Shown: positions 49,133 to 63,493, counted from the stretch's first letter. The stretch: 64,000 nt of DNA from Hyperoplus lanceolatus (GCA_026929865.2 CM049409.1:16094452-16158451); one strand, 5' to 3'. The notes: generated by a model not told the origin, from the letters alone. Translations and numbers: made by a program.

Positions 49133-51137
49133 GAAATAGGGATACAATAGCCTGCTGTTTGCAATATAACTTAACAGTTAAAACAATAAGAAAATTAGTA
49201 TGTCCCTTGAAAATAAATGAAAGCTTTTCTGAGAATGTCAAAGGCAGTAGCAGTGTGGCCCTTCTGTAAACTTACTGAAACGTGTGCATGTCGTTTTTTC
49301 TGGTTGTCTCTGCTGTTGATACATATTGGGTGTGTTGCCACGGGGTAGCGTTTTAACTTTCTAAGTTTTACTCGCACTTTTTCCTGTTCAACGTCCCTGT
49401 TACTGGTCCTTAATATCTCCATAGAGCAGGCACTGCTTTTATTTTTGCCACTAGTTAAGCGTTTGTTTGCTAGTCATGCTCCTGCTCATTGGCTTCCGTG
49501 TTTAACAAGTGCGCACCGAAGCTCACGCGCACGCGCCGCCGTGAGCAAACACACACACACACACACACCAGCACAAGCAGACACACGATCAGCTGATGGG
49601 ATGACAAACGAGGGTTGTAAAGACAGGCGCACACGAGGGTAGACCGACGTGCCCGAGACACTCGCAAATGATTATTACGGAATCAATGAAAAATTGATTA
49701 AATTTTTTATTTTTTTTTATTTTATTTTTTTAAGTCAGGCTGCTGTTGGCCTGGCGGGGGGTCCCGTTGGCCTGGCGGGGCCGCCAGGCCTGTATAATGG
49801 TAGGGGAAACACTGGAGTATCATAGCCACACTAGTTTCTCTCTCACGGATCAGTCTGGCCCAGTCTGTTAGTGGAAGGCAGCTTCTGATTGGTTCCTCTA
49901 GTCATCAATTAGCGACAACATGAACCAATCAGGGGCTGCCTTCCACACAGAGAAGGGAGATTGGAGAAAGTCCAGACTGTGGGAGAAAAAACAATGTGAA
50001 CCCATCACCACCTATCAAACCGGTGTCCTACATACTTCAGTCAATAGATTCCCTTCTTGTGCTCGCTACTGGGACAAGGGCAGTAGTCCAATTAACGAAA
50101 TCACGGGGTAACTACCACATTATCTGACTGCAATGCTGCAAGTTCCAGATGGGCTTTATCAGACTCGCTCCACTGACAGGTTCATGTTATATGTTCCACA
50201 AGCCCGATCCGAGCTGGGATGAACAGCTTTTAGCTTCAGTGCCACTGACTCCTGGAACAACTTACAGCTGAAATTAAAATAAATACCTTCATATCATTTA
50301 ACAAATGTATACATATTATCTTAAATAAGCCAAACTCTACCAGCAACTCTTTGAAATAGGCTATATTGAAAATATCTATGATGTACTTTCAGCCACGTAA
50401 TTTCTATTGCAGCCATTCTACAACATTGTTTAAATGTTTAAATGGTTTTGGCTCTTTAACAGCTTGTTGTGTATTTGATGTATTTGCATTGTACGTTGTG
50501 TTTGAGTTGTTGTTTTTGCTTCGCATTTGTTTGACTCGAAATCATTGGAAATGAAGGTCACCCCTCAATGATCTGTCAATTATTAATAAAGGTTAAATTA
50601 ATAAATTAAAAAAAAATAAAGAGGGAGTCAGTGATCCTGGAGAATGATTGTTGTCACCTTTTGTTTGTCAAAATAAGTGAATATCTCCTTACAAGCTACC
50701 TGTACGTTCTGTGTGCGCGCTGAAAAAAAAATCCAGTGTTAAAACACAGCCTAGGATCTGTAAATGGGCATGTTGCTAGCTAGGCTGGGCCCCGTTTGTT
50801 GACATATTCTCTGTTTGCATACCAGTTTACAGAGCCTAGGCTGTGTATTAACACCTGAATTTTGTCAGAGCACACACAGTCCGGACGGCTAGTGGACCAT
50901 AACAAGATATTCTCTGATTTTGACAATAAGCGATTTTGTCAAAAAGCGTTCTCCACAATCGCTGACGCTCGACCTTTAACAGTAGATTAACTTAACTGTC
51001 ATGGAAAAGTACTGAGAGATTATTTTCTTCCTAAAGGACCCACGTGGGATGACGACGATTGCCAGGACAAGAAACCGTTTGTCTGTGCCAGACATGCTAT
51101 TCAAAGCCAGATACGAACTGGACCGTTTGGACGATGA
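46166..51137 (+). CDS. Secreted single-domain C-type lectin (complete, spliced)
   Basis: Coding exons are 46166-46231, 47009-47095, 47214-47354, 47773-47884 and 51037-51137, all with GT/AG borders and matching phases; exon 1 is non-coding. They give 168 residues. Residues 1-22 (MAPGFHLAFFLCLTNGLLIS) are a signal peptide. The mature protein starts ATFCPSGLTQHESRCF and carries the canonical six cysteines of a long-form C-type lectin domain, plus LLASIHNQDE, KTWIGFTD, WWKWTDGS, NCAVM, WDDDDC and FVCARH. Family members in fish (ladderlectin, nattectin, type II antifreeze-like proteins) bind sugars or microbes outside the cell. The sugar/Ca site reads HPD where EPN (mannose) or QPD (galactose) is usual, with WDD in place of WND, so the ligand is uncertain. 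The start ATG is the first after the acceptor CTAAAG. The last intron is 3.15 kb of repeats. I judge the gene intact. Confidence 0.93.
46785..46850 (+). repeat. Foldback-family fragment in lectin intron 2
   Basis: GGAGTCAGTGATTCTGAAGA followed by GTGATCAAAATCAC matches the start of the foldback elements at 50622 and 51731. Only the outer part of one arm is visible. Confidence 0.5.
48397..48645 (+). mobile_element. MITE nested in the hAT-like element
   Basis: Inverted ends GGCCTTTGCACACCGGGCG and CGCCCGGTGTGCAAAGGCC bound about 249 bp rich in CpG. Flanking TTAA/TTTAA bases make the exact target duplication unclear; TWA (Harbinger-like) is possible. It is non-coding. Confidence 0.7.
49093..49128 (+). 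repeat. Poly(A) run of about 36
   Basis: An uninterrupted A run flanked on both sides by TACAAAGAAAT, suggesting slippage or a small duplication. Confidence 0.93.
49549..49568 (+). repeat. (CA)n microsatellite
   Basis: About 10 CA units inside the hAT-like element. Confidence 0.9.
49872..49945 (+). repeat. Interrupted inverted repeat in lectin intron 5
   Basis: GGAAGGCAGC..CTGATTGGTTC is mirrored by GAACCAATCAG..GCTGCCTTCC about 30 bp later. Weaker matching continues outward, so it is probably the core of a small MITE. Confidence 0.7.
50105..50600 (+). mobile_element. LINE 3' fragment (Rex1-like) in lectin intron 5
   Basis: The + strand shows LINE C-terminal remnants (QTRSTDRFMLYVPQARSELG, then AFSFSATDSWNNLQL). 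These are followed by a 3' UTR ending GGTCACCCCTCAATGATCTG, AATAAAGGTTAAAT. It is heavily decayed and truncated at its 5' side. Confidence 0.65.
50622..50990 (+). mobile_element. Foldback MITE, copy 2
   Basis: The left arm starts GGAGTCAGTGATCCTGGAGA and reaches AACACAGCCTAGGATCTGTA. The right arm is its inverse (ACAGAGCCTAGGCTGTGTAT ... GCGATTTTGTCAAAAAGCG ... ACGCTCGACC). The arms are about 160 bp around a short centre. It ends about 46 bp before the last exon's acceptor. Confidence 0.65.
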
Positions 51138-51380
51138 TGATGTCACTTCCTCCACGAGGACATCATTGTCTCTTTAATGTAATACTTATGATTTAAACAA
51201 ACTACTTCTAATCATGACAATTCAAAATCCTTAGTAATCAGTAAAAACAAATACAATTGTTTACCTATTCAGACTTCACTAAATCATACTTTTGAATGGA
51301 TGGGAACATGTTTCTCTTGTGATTTTCTTCATTTCATGTCATCCATTGATTTAATTCTCAATCAATGCAAAATAGAAAAT

Positions 51381-51386
51381 AATAAA
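51381..51386 (+). terminator. Poly(A) signal of the lectin gene
   Basis: AATAAA about 245 bp after the stop codon, with a second AATAAAA-like run overlapping just downstream. It probably defines the 3' end near 51400. Confidence 0.6.
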
Positions 51387-51730
51387 AAATAAAACAAATT
51401 ACCTGAAAACTTATTGTGTTTCTGTTATGAAATCCTTTTTGTGAAATATTCTACCACATGAAACCTAAACAATGTTTTATAGAGTGCAGTGAAAGGCAGA
51501 GTTAAAGTGTAATATTTTAGTAATATTTTTGTTTTTGACATCAACCTGCTGCGTAGTCTTGTTCATGAACGCAGCAAGGGCATTACGAGCTGAATTATAA
51601 AAGCAAGATATAGGTATGGAAAAATAGAAAAATCAAGAAGTAGAGATAAAATAAACGCTTCCAAACGGAAACTATTCAGAAGAAAAGAGCAGGGCAGGAG
51701 GGGAACATTTCCAGTATTATTTGTATTTTA

Positions 51731-51900
51731 AAGATTGGAGTCAGGGATTATTTAGCTTGCTTGTTGTCAAAATTACTATTTGTGAAAATCTGTCTTTATT
51801 TCTTCACAAACTGCTACCTGTCCATAGCTTACTGTGTGAGCGCAAAAAAAAAGACAGATACTCAGCCTAGGCACTGTAAACTGGTTACAAGATCAAAGGC
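51731..51900 (+). mobile_element. Foldback MITE arm, copy 3
   Basis: GGAGTCAGGGATTATTTAGC, TTGTTGTCAAAATTACT and CTCAGCCTAGGCACTGTAAA follow the order of the left arm of copy 2. No right arm is evident. Confidence 0.6.
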
Positions 51901-52832
51901 CAACATGAATGGGAATGAAGTTTTGTTAACAGGAAATATGCTCAATATGACTGTTAAAGCTGTAGTGCGTAGCTTATTATATAAAATAATGTTGGTTCAA
52001 ATCAAGCCATCACCAAACAAATTGATACAAAGTTCATTCAGCCCATCAGCTCCGCAAACGGAGTGTATTGACTTCATACTGGACTTTGAATTAGAAACAA
52101 TATGTTATTTGTAAGTTCCATACTGTGAGCAACTGGTGATTTGGATGCAGCGCTAAAGATGAGCTATCTATTTTCTCAACAACACACCAGCACTATATAT
52201 TTTCTTTAGATTCCATCTAGAACAGCCAATTCATATTCAGATCATTGTTGTGCTTCACCATGCTCTACAACCTCTCTCTCTCTCTCTCTCTCCGACAGTC
52301 TTAGCAGCCAACTGCCTCTGACTGCAGAACTTCAGGAAGGTTTAAGTAAGACAAACACTGCAATCCATCATCTTCTTTTTCTCCTCACACACTGCTCCCA
52401 GTCTTCACCCAACAGCTGGGAACGCTCTTCTCTCAGGAGGGAGGTCTATTCATCTCACTCTTATTCACTCACTCTGTCTCTCCCCGTGATATTGTTCACT
52501 CCTTTTCTCCCCTCTATCTTCAGGGGTCCTCTTTTCATCTTGACCTCTCAGCCATTTAATCTCAGGTCATTAGACGGCCATTTGTCAAAGCCCGGACATG
52601 AAGGAGTGTAAGGTTTGCTGGCCTCGCTCTCAGATTCCTCACTCCCTCTTCTGCTATCGCCTCTCTGCTGTTCTGCCGGCAGGCCTCAAGGCCCTGCACT
52701 CGCTTCTTCTCATCTTTTCTCATCTCTCCTTCTCTCTCAAAGTGCTGATGGACAGAAAACTACAAGCTAGGCCTGAGGGAAGGCTGGGAGGCAGGAGAGA
52801 GGGTGCCAGAGAGGGAGATACAGGGACAGACA
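51901..52832. other. Gene-free stretch
   Basis: Pyrimidine-rich from 52260 with a (CT)n run at 52272-52294. No exon. Confidence 0.5.
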
Positions 52833-53024
<192 letters not shown>

Positions 53025-55138
53025 TGGGTGGAAAGACTAAAAGATACAGCAGATGAAGGGATGGAGTGCAAGAGGTGGCTGTGATAGGGAAACAGTGGAG
53101 AAGAGAGGGAGAGAGGCTACTAGACTAACTAAGAGAGAAAGTCCAAAACATAGTGAAGGTGAGTATGAGGGTGGTTTAACACCTGATAGTCCGCTTGCTT
53201 GGTTATCACCAAAAGAAACTAGAAATGCATTGTTTACTACTAAAAAAAGCTACATAAAGTATATTGTCTTCCTCATCTCATAGCACATAGCGTTGTTGGC
53301 TACGGGAGCTTGTTTAGTCCAAATAAATAACTCAGTGCTTCCTGACTCCTCCCTCCAAAATCCTTCCTTCTCTCCTTTTGTCGTTCATTTCTTGACCCTT
53401 TAATCAATCTGTCCTGCCTCTCTGAATCTCATGTGTCTCCCTGCTCCAATTGCTCCCTGTCTTTGTTTTTTTGTTTTGTTTTTTATTACAACTGAGCAGT
53501 GTGTGTGTTTGAAGGAGTTTAACGTCCACCCAAGTGATCAATTCTGGAGTAGCCAACTAATAAATGATTCAATTAGAGGACTGCCATTTGGGTTGAGCAG
53601 AAGAGCGAGAGAGTAGAGGAGGAAGGAGAGAGAGACAAGTGATGCTTTAAGATAAAGCAAATAGGGGTGAGTAAAGGATTAAGACAGAAAAGAAAAAAGA
53701 TAAAAAAACTCAAGTGATAAAACAGAAGAGCAGGAATGATGTGACCTTACTGTGAGATGGTCAGCAAACTAAACAATAATATCTGCAGTTGAGTGCTTCT
53801 TCAGCTCATCGATAGGCAGGACAATGAGAGACCATGAGACAACCAGAAAAAACGGACACATCCAACCATTGCCCTGAACCGAGATCTGCCACATTACTCT
53901 AAGTGGCCACATAATGTCAGGTCTGCTACAGGTCTGCACTGCACTCAGATTGTATAACTTTTTTAATGATCTTTGAATTCTGTCTTTTAGTTTGAAAGAA
54001 ACACTGTATTCATTTTTTAAATCACCCTCAGGTGTCTTTTTACCCAGCCACATCCACCAGCTCATCCTGGGGCGCCCATAAGCATTCCCAGTCCAGATGA
54101 GATATCCACAATCCAACCTTCTACAAAGGCATGGACAATCCATTTGTATGATTTGGAGGATTTTTGTAGCCTCAGACTAGGAAGCATGTATCTTCTATCT
54201 AGCTTTCTTTACACTATTTTGCAAATTACCCAGGCATATTCTGGCAGTCACGGTACAATGACCATAACCTCAATGTACTTATCATCTTTGCCCTGCAACG
54301 AATCAGTCTCCAAATGCGGTAATCCCTGTGACTAGACCTCTCTTTATAGTATTTACAGCCAACACTAAACACAGATAATCTCGTTTAAAGCACATTTTAC
54401 ACTTTGTTGTGCTAAATCCCCCCGTGGAAGCTTGTCAGTAATAGTATTGGAAGAGTACATTTTGTTACCTGTTGAATTGCTTTATTCAGTGTTTTGTACC
54501 CTGCTAACCAGCCCCATAGGCACCTCACATAATGAGATGCTGCAGCCTATTCCGTTTTTTTTTCTTCAAAATCTTTCATAGGGTGCTCACAAAACCAGTC
54601 TGAGCTGCCTTAAGTATAACTTTCTATGAGATCACACTGAGCTGCTTAAGATCTCTCCAGCTGTGACGGATTTCTCCAGGTTATTTGTTCACTATCTCAA
54701 AGTGATAGGAGCCTCTGCATTGTGTATCGCACCAGTGTTCTTAGAGGGCTGCATTTCTCTGCAAGGCAAAGGAAAGCAAATACAGACAGCCTGTCGAAGA
54801 GAGAAAGGAGAAGCCAGGGAAAAGATGAAGAAATGGAAGAGAAGGGGTGGAAAAAAGGGATTGGAAGTGAGAGCAGAGAAGGTATAGACACTTTCAAATG
54901 GAGAGGTAATATGAAAGAGGGATTGCGTCAAGGGATGGGTTCAGGCAATCTTCAAGAGGTCGCGTCTCCATCTCTCTTTCCATGAGCTCTGAGATGGATG
55001 GAGAGGCACCAGTAAACAAGTGTGACAACTATCACGCCGTCTCTCCGTGTTTCAATGGGTTGCAGAGTAGCTCATATGTCAGTTACAATCTATGATGGAG
55101 TGTCCGTCTGATTGTGCATTTATCTGTGTGCATGTGTT

Positions 55139-55142
<4 letters not shown>
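53025..55142. other. Gene-free stretch
   Basis: It contains purine-rich tracts near 53060-53160, 53600-53750 and 54770-54930. No supported exon or element. Confidence 0.5.

Positions 55143-55229
<87 letters not shown>
55143..55229 (+). repeat. (TG)n microsatellite
   Basis: About 43 units with one CG interruption. Confidence 0.97.
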
Positions 55230-55231
<2 letters not shown>

Positions 55232-57505
55232 ACACTATACGGGGGAAAACAGTTGTTAGTGTGTGTTTTCGGGACATTTCGGGAAGTGTTTTGTCTGGGC
55301 AAGGAAGAAGAAAGTATGTGCACACGCACAAACACACAAACACACCAATACAGGCTGATGTATTGAGCCGATGAGTCCTTGGTTTGTTGTGACGCCCGGC
55401 ATCAATTTTCACCCTCTGCCTTTGGTGTCCATCATTGCAATATCTTCTGATTGTGAATGTGTGGGGTGTTAGTTGGAGATCGGGTGGTGGTATTGTGGGA
55501 TGTGTGTCTTTAATATGTGTGTGTCTGTTTGCAATAGTGGAGGTGGAATGAGGGCAGTGGGGAGGAGGGGATGGAGGAGGCTGACAGCTTGACAGAGAAA
55601 AAATACATCTGAAGGTGTGAGACAACTTTTTTTATGTTTTTTTTTTTCCTGAAGCTCAGAAGTCAATTTGAAAGACTGTGTGTGGCCATGTGGATGCTCC
55701 AGCTCATCCAAGTGGTCGTATTTGTGTGGCTATTTTGTGTCCTATCCTCAGAGTTAATCTCAGCCGCAGTGTGGCACGTGGATAGCATCTGTTGGTGTCG
55801 GCTATGCAAATATGAACAAACAGTATGTACAGTACATACATACTATTCTTTATGGCGTGTCTTTGTGCTATCATAACTTATTCATTTACACCGGTTGTAG
55901 TGACTTCTTAGGGCTGTTCAGCTGCTTGCATTTATGAGACCAAATTATCAGACATGTCTTATATCAACAACAAGATCAAAAGCACAGGAGAGCAAGATAG
56001 TTACATGGCTCTATAATGATATTTCTGATTTGTAGATCGCTACAACCTTAGCTGTGTTGGCTAAATATAGATAGACTGGTGCAACCGCCTTCTGTCAGCC
56101 TCAGGTGTCAATGTCCTCTTGACATAATAAAGCTGAGAAATCACACTGTTTTAGCTGCGCCTATTTGCTAAAGAAGAAGCCAACGTACACAAACTGCAGT
56201 CCACGTAAATGTAGCGAAGCTGTTGTTGTTTCCAAAATGTCAACTGTGAAAGAGCTCTATTAAAGCAAATAACCCTCTCAGACTGAAGCGAGTCTCCGGA
56301 GGGGGAAAAACAATGGTTGTGATTGGTTTGGAAAGTTGAAATGCATTCTGAGCTGTGTATACGTCTCCAAACTACCTGAAACTCAAAGGAGTCTTGACAA
56401 TTGAGTACTTACCTGTGTCCAACACTCTGATATAAGTGGTCCACACATATCCAACATTGTGTATTAACTGCTTTTGGAACACAGTGGTTGTGTATGGTCA
56501 CAACACAAGCTGCTGTGCTGCATACTGATCTGTGCCACACTCTGCTCCTCAGCACCCAGGCGTCTTGCTTGATTGCGGCAGCGTTGTGCACAGATATGAA
56601 AGCATATACGCCTGCACACCTGCCACATTTCCATTGTAAGTGGGTGTTAAATCAATGCAAGCAGCCAGGGCACACTGAATCTACACGGTGAGGCTGTGCA
56701 CCACAGAACATCTCTGTGTGCGCATGTGTGTCTTAGCGGGAGATCTGACTGGGGAATACTCACAGTTTGTATTGAGCTCATATCTTTCAGTCACTCCTTT
56801 ATGAAGCAAAACTGATGCAACGATATACCACCCCTCGCAGCCAGGGGATTGTTACACATGATCAAAAGCCTGCCCCTCTTTCTTTTTCTAAACTACCTCT
56901 GTCTTTTCTTTCCCTCCCCCTCCTCCTCTCTCTCTCTCTCTCTTTCCCTGTCTCTCTTTCCACTCCATTCTTCTCCTTCTATTTCTCTTACAGTGATTCA
57001 GTTTATCTCTTTTACTTTTCTCTTTCTCAACCCCCTCCTCCCCCCACTGCCCCCACATCCCTGAGTGATGGTAATCTCCCGGTAGTATAGTATTGTCAGA
57101 CTTTGATCAAAAAGCCAGCCCGCTCTTATTCACTCTGCTTCTCTCAGACCTCTCTGTGCTTTCAGTACTCTGTAGACTTAATGAGTGCTGCGGGCCTCGT
57201 CCCATAGACTGCAACACACACACGTTTTACAGACATACTATACCGTCACACATTTGTAGGTGCCATGATTGCGTACGCGGACTCGAGCCTGGAAAAAGTG
57301 ATGCAAGATAATATGCTGACTTTACTTTCAAAGAGAATGAGGCAACAATTAGCGCCAGCTTGCAGCGTCAATGATAGAAAAATTTAGCCAAGCTTCATCG
57401 TTGTCCACTGCTGTCCTCCAGAAACCTCATCTCACTGGTATAATACAGCAGCCAAGGCAATGTCTGGACTGGATTCCAAATGTAAATCGGATTTATGTGG
57501 ATATA

Positions 57506-57541
<36 letters not shown>

Positions 57542-58192
57542 CAGACTTTCACCACAACAAATGTTATATACATGGTGTTGATAAATCTGATGTCTCACTA
57601 AAGCACTGAGAACCAGGCGGTTAACATTGTGTCTTATTTCATCTGTTTTTGTTTTCTCAGAATTGTTATTTAGGTTAGTTGTACACGTTGAGTTGTTTTA
57701 GAAAAAAAATTGCACAACTACAACCTCCCCTGTGGCTTCTGTATATCTGTGTGATTGCTCTTTTGTTTGATTCATACACCACACACTTTTAGGGGAATAA
57801 TACATAGAATCACATCACACCGACAAACTGCCATAATTGCTGCCAAAAGTAACTCGATATGTTCTTGCAATACTGTGATAAATTATTCCTTTTTAGATAA
57901 TAACTGTATGTTCCTTTGGCTTGTAACGACAGTGGACACGAAAGGCCACCAATCCTCTTGTTCCTGTCAGGGAAAAAGAAAGAAATTGGGTTTCTATCAG
58001 TCTTTGTTTCCTGTGTCTTTCCCTTCATCCCTCCATTAGTGTGTCTCCTTCAGCGAGAGAAGTCAATTACAGTTGACACTGAACAGATGAGACAAACAAA
58101 CCCCTGAACTGCAGTTTGTTTTTCTTAGATTCTATATAACCAGTTAACTTATTTTCCTTCTGTTCTAACTGGAGGATGACTCACACAATCAA

Positions 58193-58194
<2 letters not shown>
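55230..58194. other. Gene-free stretch
   Basis: It holds a pyrimidine-rich tract (56870-57060) and a (TA)n array (57509-57538). No supported exon. Confidence 0.5.

Positions 58195-58248
<54 letters not shown>
58195..58248 (+). repeat. (TG)n microsatellite
   Basis: About 27 TG units. Confidence 0.97.
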
Positions 58249-60240
<1,992 letters not shown>

Positions 60241-60322
60241 TATACTGATCTCTGACTCATTAAAGATCTGCAGGCAGGTCTCAGTGCAGAACGACTGCTG
60301 CGTCTGGCATCCTAAACAGCCA

Positions 60323-60450
60323 TGCACACACACACACACACACACACAATGTATGTTGTATACCCTACAAAGACTGACTCATGCAGACAATAAAGTGTGT
60401 TACATGTCTGTCAAAACATCCTAAAGGAGTTGCCTGCATACCCACACACA

Positions 60451-60490
<40 letters not shown>

Positions 60491-60620
60491 CGGACACACA
60501 CACACACACACTAACGGACACACACACACACACACATACACTGACGAAGATTGATTGAATGAGAATAGGAAGGCTGTAGTGTGTGTGACATTAAAGATCA
60601 CAGAGGAGATGGTAAGACCA

Positions 60621-60657
<37 letters not shown>
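60323..60657 (+). repeat. Cluster of short (CA)n arrays
   Basis: Four or more CA arrays (about 60324-60348, 60443-60487, 60495-60539 and 60621-60656). Two of them are separated by the repeated spacer CACTAACGGACAC, which suggests local duplication. Confidence 0.9.
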
Positions 60658-60658
<1 letters not shown>

Positions 60659-60839
60659 TGGAAATACATGTACACACACATGCACACAGGTCGACGTGCT
60701 CAGCCACGCCAAGGCAAATGAACCCATCTGAAATGCTATTCCCATGGTCTTACACACACGTACACACACACAAACAGGCCAGCTGAGCAGTCCCCGCTTT
60801 CTCATTACTGCAGATGGATAGATAGATAGATATATAGAT

Positions 60840-61112
60840 ACAGGGTGGAGGACCGGAAAGGAGGGCTGGTAGAGGGTAGCAACTAAAGAGTAAAGCATGA
60901 AAGGAAAGAGGTGTGAAGGAGAGGGAAGGGAATGGATAAGTGAGGAGGAAAGGGAGGAAGGGAAGGAGGGAGATATATACGAGTGAAGAGGGAGGGGAAG
61001 CCGACTGGGATCTGCAGGTGATAGAGAGAGGAAGGGATGAGGAGATGATGTGAGTTTGTGTTGAGAGCTATATTAGACAGAGCAGGGTGCTGGCTGTATG
61101 ACAGGGGAAATT

Positions 61113-61148
<36 letters not shown>

Positions 61149-61219
61149 TAGTGGGGAAAATTGGTGTCGGCAGGAACCCAAATGGCCGTTTGCCTGCCTG
61201 ACAGAAGATAATAATAATA

Positions 61220-61288
<69 letters not shown>

Positions 61289-61560
61289 TACAGTGTATAT
61301 ATAAATATACAGATATGTACTGTATTGATGAACAAGGTAGCAAGATGGCAGGAGGGAAGGAGGGAGAGAAGAGAAGACAAAAGGAAAGGTAAAATGGAGG
61401 AGAACAAGAGGAAGGAAAGCAGGAGAGGAGGTAGAGGAGGGAAAAGGAGAGGAGAAAATGAAAGTGAGAAGTAGAGATACAAATAAACAAAAGAGAAAAA
61501 GGAGAAGTGGAAAGGAATGGCTCGAGGATATGCAAATAGTGGTTATGGATGAAAGAAGAG
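60840..61560 (+). repeat. Polypurine region with embedded TG/TA arrays
   Basis: GA-rich, degenerate sequence at 60840-61080 and 61330-61560 brackets (TG)n at 61112-61147 and a symmetrical (TA)n(TG)n(TA)n block at 61219-61290. Long open frames here are low complexity. Confidence 0.9.
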
Positions 61561-62768
61561 GACAGAAGAACCGATTCCTTTATTGAGGGACTTGGAGGAC
61601 ATATCATATGAGCAGAGATGTATACGGAAACAACTACAGGTACATGATAATAACTTAGTCCAACGAGACAAGCCACAACCAGGCCATCTGTCATCTGCTC
61701 CGACTCCACACAACCCAAAACACTCTGTTCTTTCTGGCAACCATATGGCCGGTTCAGCCATCACTGATACAAAGTAAACCCTTTGATGCCCATGGGCCTT
61801 CAAATGGTGTACAATAACCATGGGTCAAAATGACCTGTATTCATTTCCAATGTTGCTTCATTCATGGCCACAGTTTACTATCAGTGTTATTGGTTTTTAG
61901 TGATGTGTGCTTTATTATTTAATTAAATAAATGTTTTTGTTTGGGCCAAATATATATAATTTGTATTTGTCACACGATACACTTATTGCTCAAAAATAAG
62001 TAGTAAATGATAGAGGAAAAAAGCAAGATATGTATGCATGAAATACCATACGGAAGGAATATGTTTTATTTCTGAACCACTTTATGCACGAGATGGGTGC
62101 TGAAATAAAATAAATATATATTTATAAAAAGAAAGGAACAATTTAAATAAGGTTTGTGATGATCAGAAGCTAGTTAATTGGGGAATACTTGATATAAAGA
62201 ATGATGACGTGGCAGACAGCAGCACTGACAATCAGCGGATGGGAAGCTGTGCTCGCACTCATCCGTCAGACAGAGGAACTGTTTCTCTGCCACAGCTTTT
62301 TCAAGCCCCCGGGCAAGGGTGTACAGGGGTCTGCTATTGATGACCTGGCCAACTTCATCAGATGACCCCCGCTTCACACTGCCTGCCTCTAGAGTGCAGA
62401 CTGGCAGGCTGGATTGTCAGAGACTTTACAAGGGAGTTTGAGAACAGATGTTCCTTGTATAGCCACAACTTTGGTGTTTCAATGGGCACTCACAAAGCCT
62501 CAAAAACTGCCACACCTGCAGGACTCAAACCCTCCTCATCACCTATAACCACAGCCATGAACTTAACGTAGGCAGTGTGATGACAAGATTGTCTTCTACC
62601 ATACAGTATGTTTATTATTTATATTTTCATATTTTATTTATATTAATTTTATTTATTTATTTCTGTAATTTTTCAAATGTTGCCATAAGATAGACCCATA
62701 ATAAAAACAAGTAGCAATTTGACATCAAGTATAAAACAAAGCATTCATACTCTCTTTTATAGAAACAT
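61561..62768. other. Gene-free stretch
   Basis: AAACCCTTTGATGCCC at about 61777 looks like a degraded transposon end, but no partner was found. No exon is supported. Confidence 0.4.
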
Positions 62769-63493
62769 CAGGGCTGGCCCGAGGCATAAGTGAACTAAGC
62801 GGTTACTCAGAACCCCCAAAGACTTTTTTTTCCTCTTTTTGTTGTGTTTGATATTAACCATATTAATCATATTATGCAAATGTAAATTATCATACAAATA
62901 ATAATTGAATCAGTTAATCTGGGAGATAATCCGAGGTTAACTGATCACGTCACGTTCACGTCCATGCACAGTTTATATATTCAGCCTTGTCTGTGGAAAA
63001 AAAGATAGCTGGACTGGAGTTCTTCTGCTTCGTTCCTCTCACTGCATTTAAATGCATTCATTATATTACAGAGAAATATGTCCCTTAAAAGATAAAGAGC
63101 ACCAAGCCCAACCCAAAGGGCCCTGCATAATATTCTATCGTATATTAAAATGTTGGAAAATCCATGTGTCTTCCTACAATAGCTTCTAATTCAGAATAAT
63201 TTGACACAGTGTCTCCAAACTCTTTGTTCACACAAAATTCCTCAGTTTTAGCCTCCTAAATTGTCCCTCAAAGTACACCAGATTCATGCATTTCACTCTA
63301 AAAAGGTAAAAAAAAAAAGGATTGGGATCTCGGCTACTATTTTCACCCAGCTGGACATTGGAGGCACAAGCAGAAAACACTGTGTGTGTGAATGACATTT
63401 AACAATAGCCAATCATTTGGGCAGCACTAACATTGGAGAGGGCCCCCTACTCAAATTCTGCTTAGGGCACCATGAAGGCTTGGGCTGGTTTTT
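62769..63493 (+). mobile_element. hAT-like element remnant
   Basis: It starts CAGGGCTGGCCCGAGGCATA. The far side has GCTTAGGGCACCATGAAGGC followed by TTGGGCTGG, an approximate inverse that lacks the last few bases. GGGCCC-rich ends and the internal module at 63250-63302 match the other hAT-like elements here. It is non-coding, and the target duplication was not resolved. Confidence 0.5.

Larger units (their letters stand above)
48110..49814 (+). mobile_element. hAT-like element in lectin intron 5
   Basis: Perfect 14 bp inverted ends CAGTGTTTCCCCTA lie at 48110 and 49801-49814, flanked by the direct repeat GAGTA (48105-48109, 49815-49819). A 5 bp duplication fits the hAT5 subgroup. It is 1705 bp and non-coding, and contains a nested MITE, a poly(A) run and a (CA)n array. 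It shares an internal module with the hAT-like elements at 33170 and 62769. Confidence 0.7.

Noticed and set aside
55688-55876. Open + frame beginning MWMLQLIQVVVFVWLFCVLSSE, like a signal peptide
   Set aside because: No donor site with a plausible downstream exon, no family resemblance and no promoter. Hydrophobic frames of this size arise by chance.
60365-61718. Long frames of 177-216 residues on the minus strand
   Set aside because: They consist of CA/TG and polypurine repeat translation (Cys-Val, His-Thr, Ser-Leu-Phe runs) with no real protein character.
62174-62571. Opposing open frames with a Cys-rich stretch (CLTDECEHSF)
   Set aside because: A piggyBac C-terminal Cys cluster was considered, but the spacing does not fit and no ends pair up around it.
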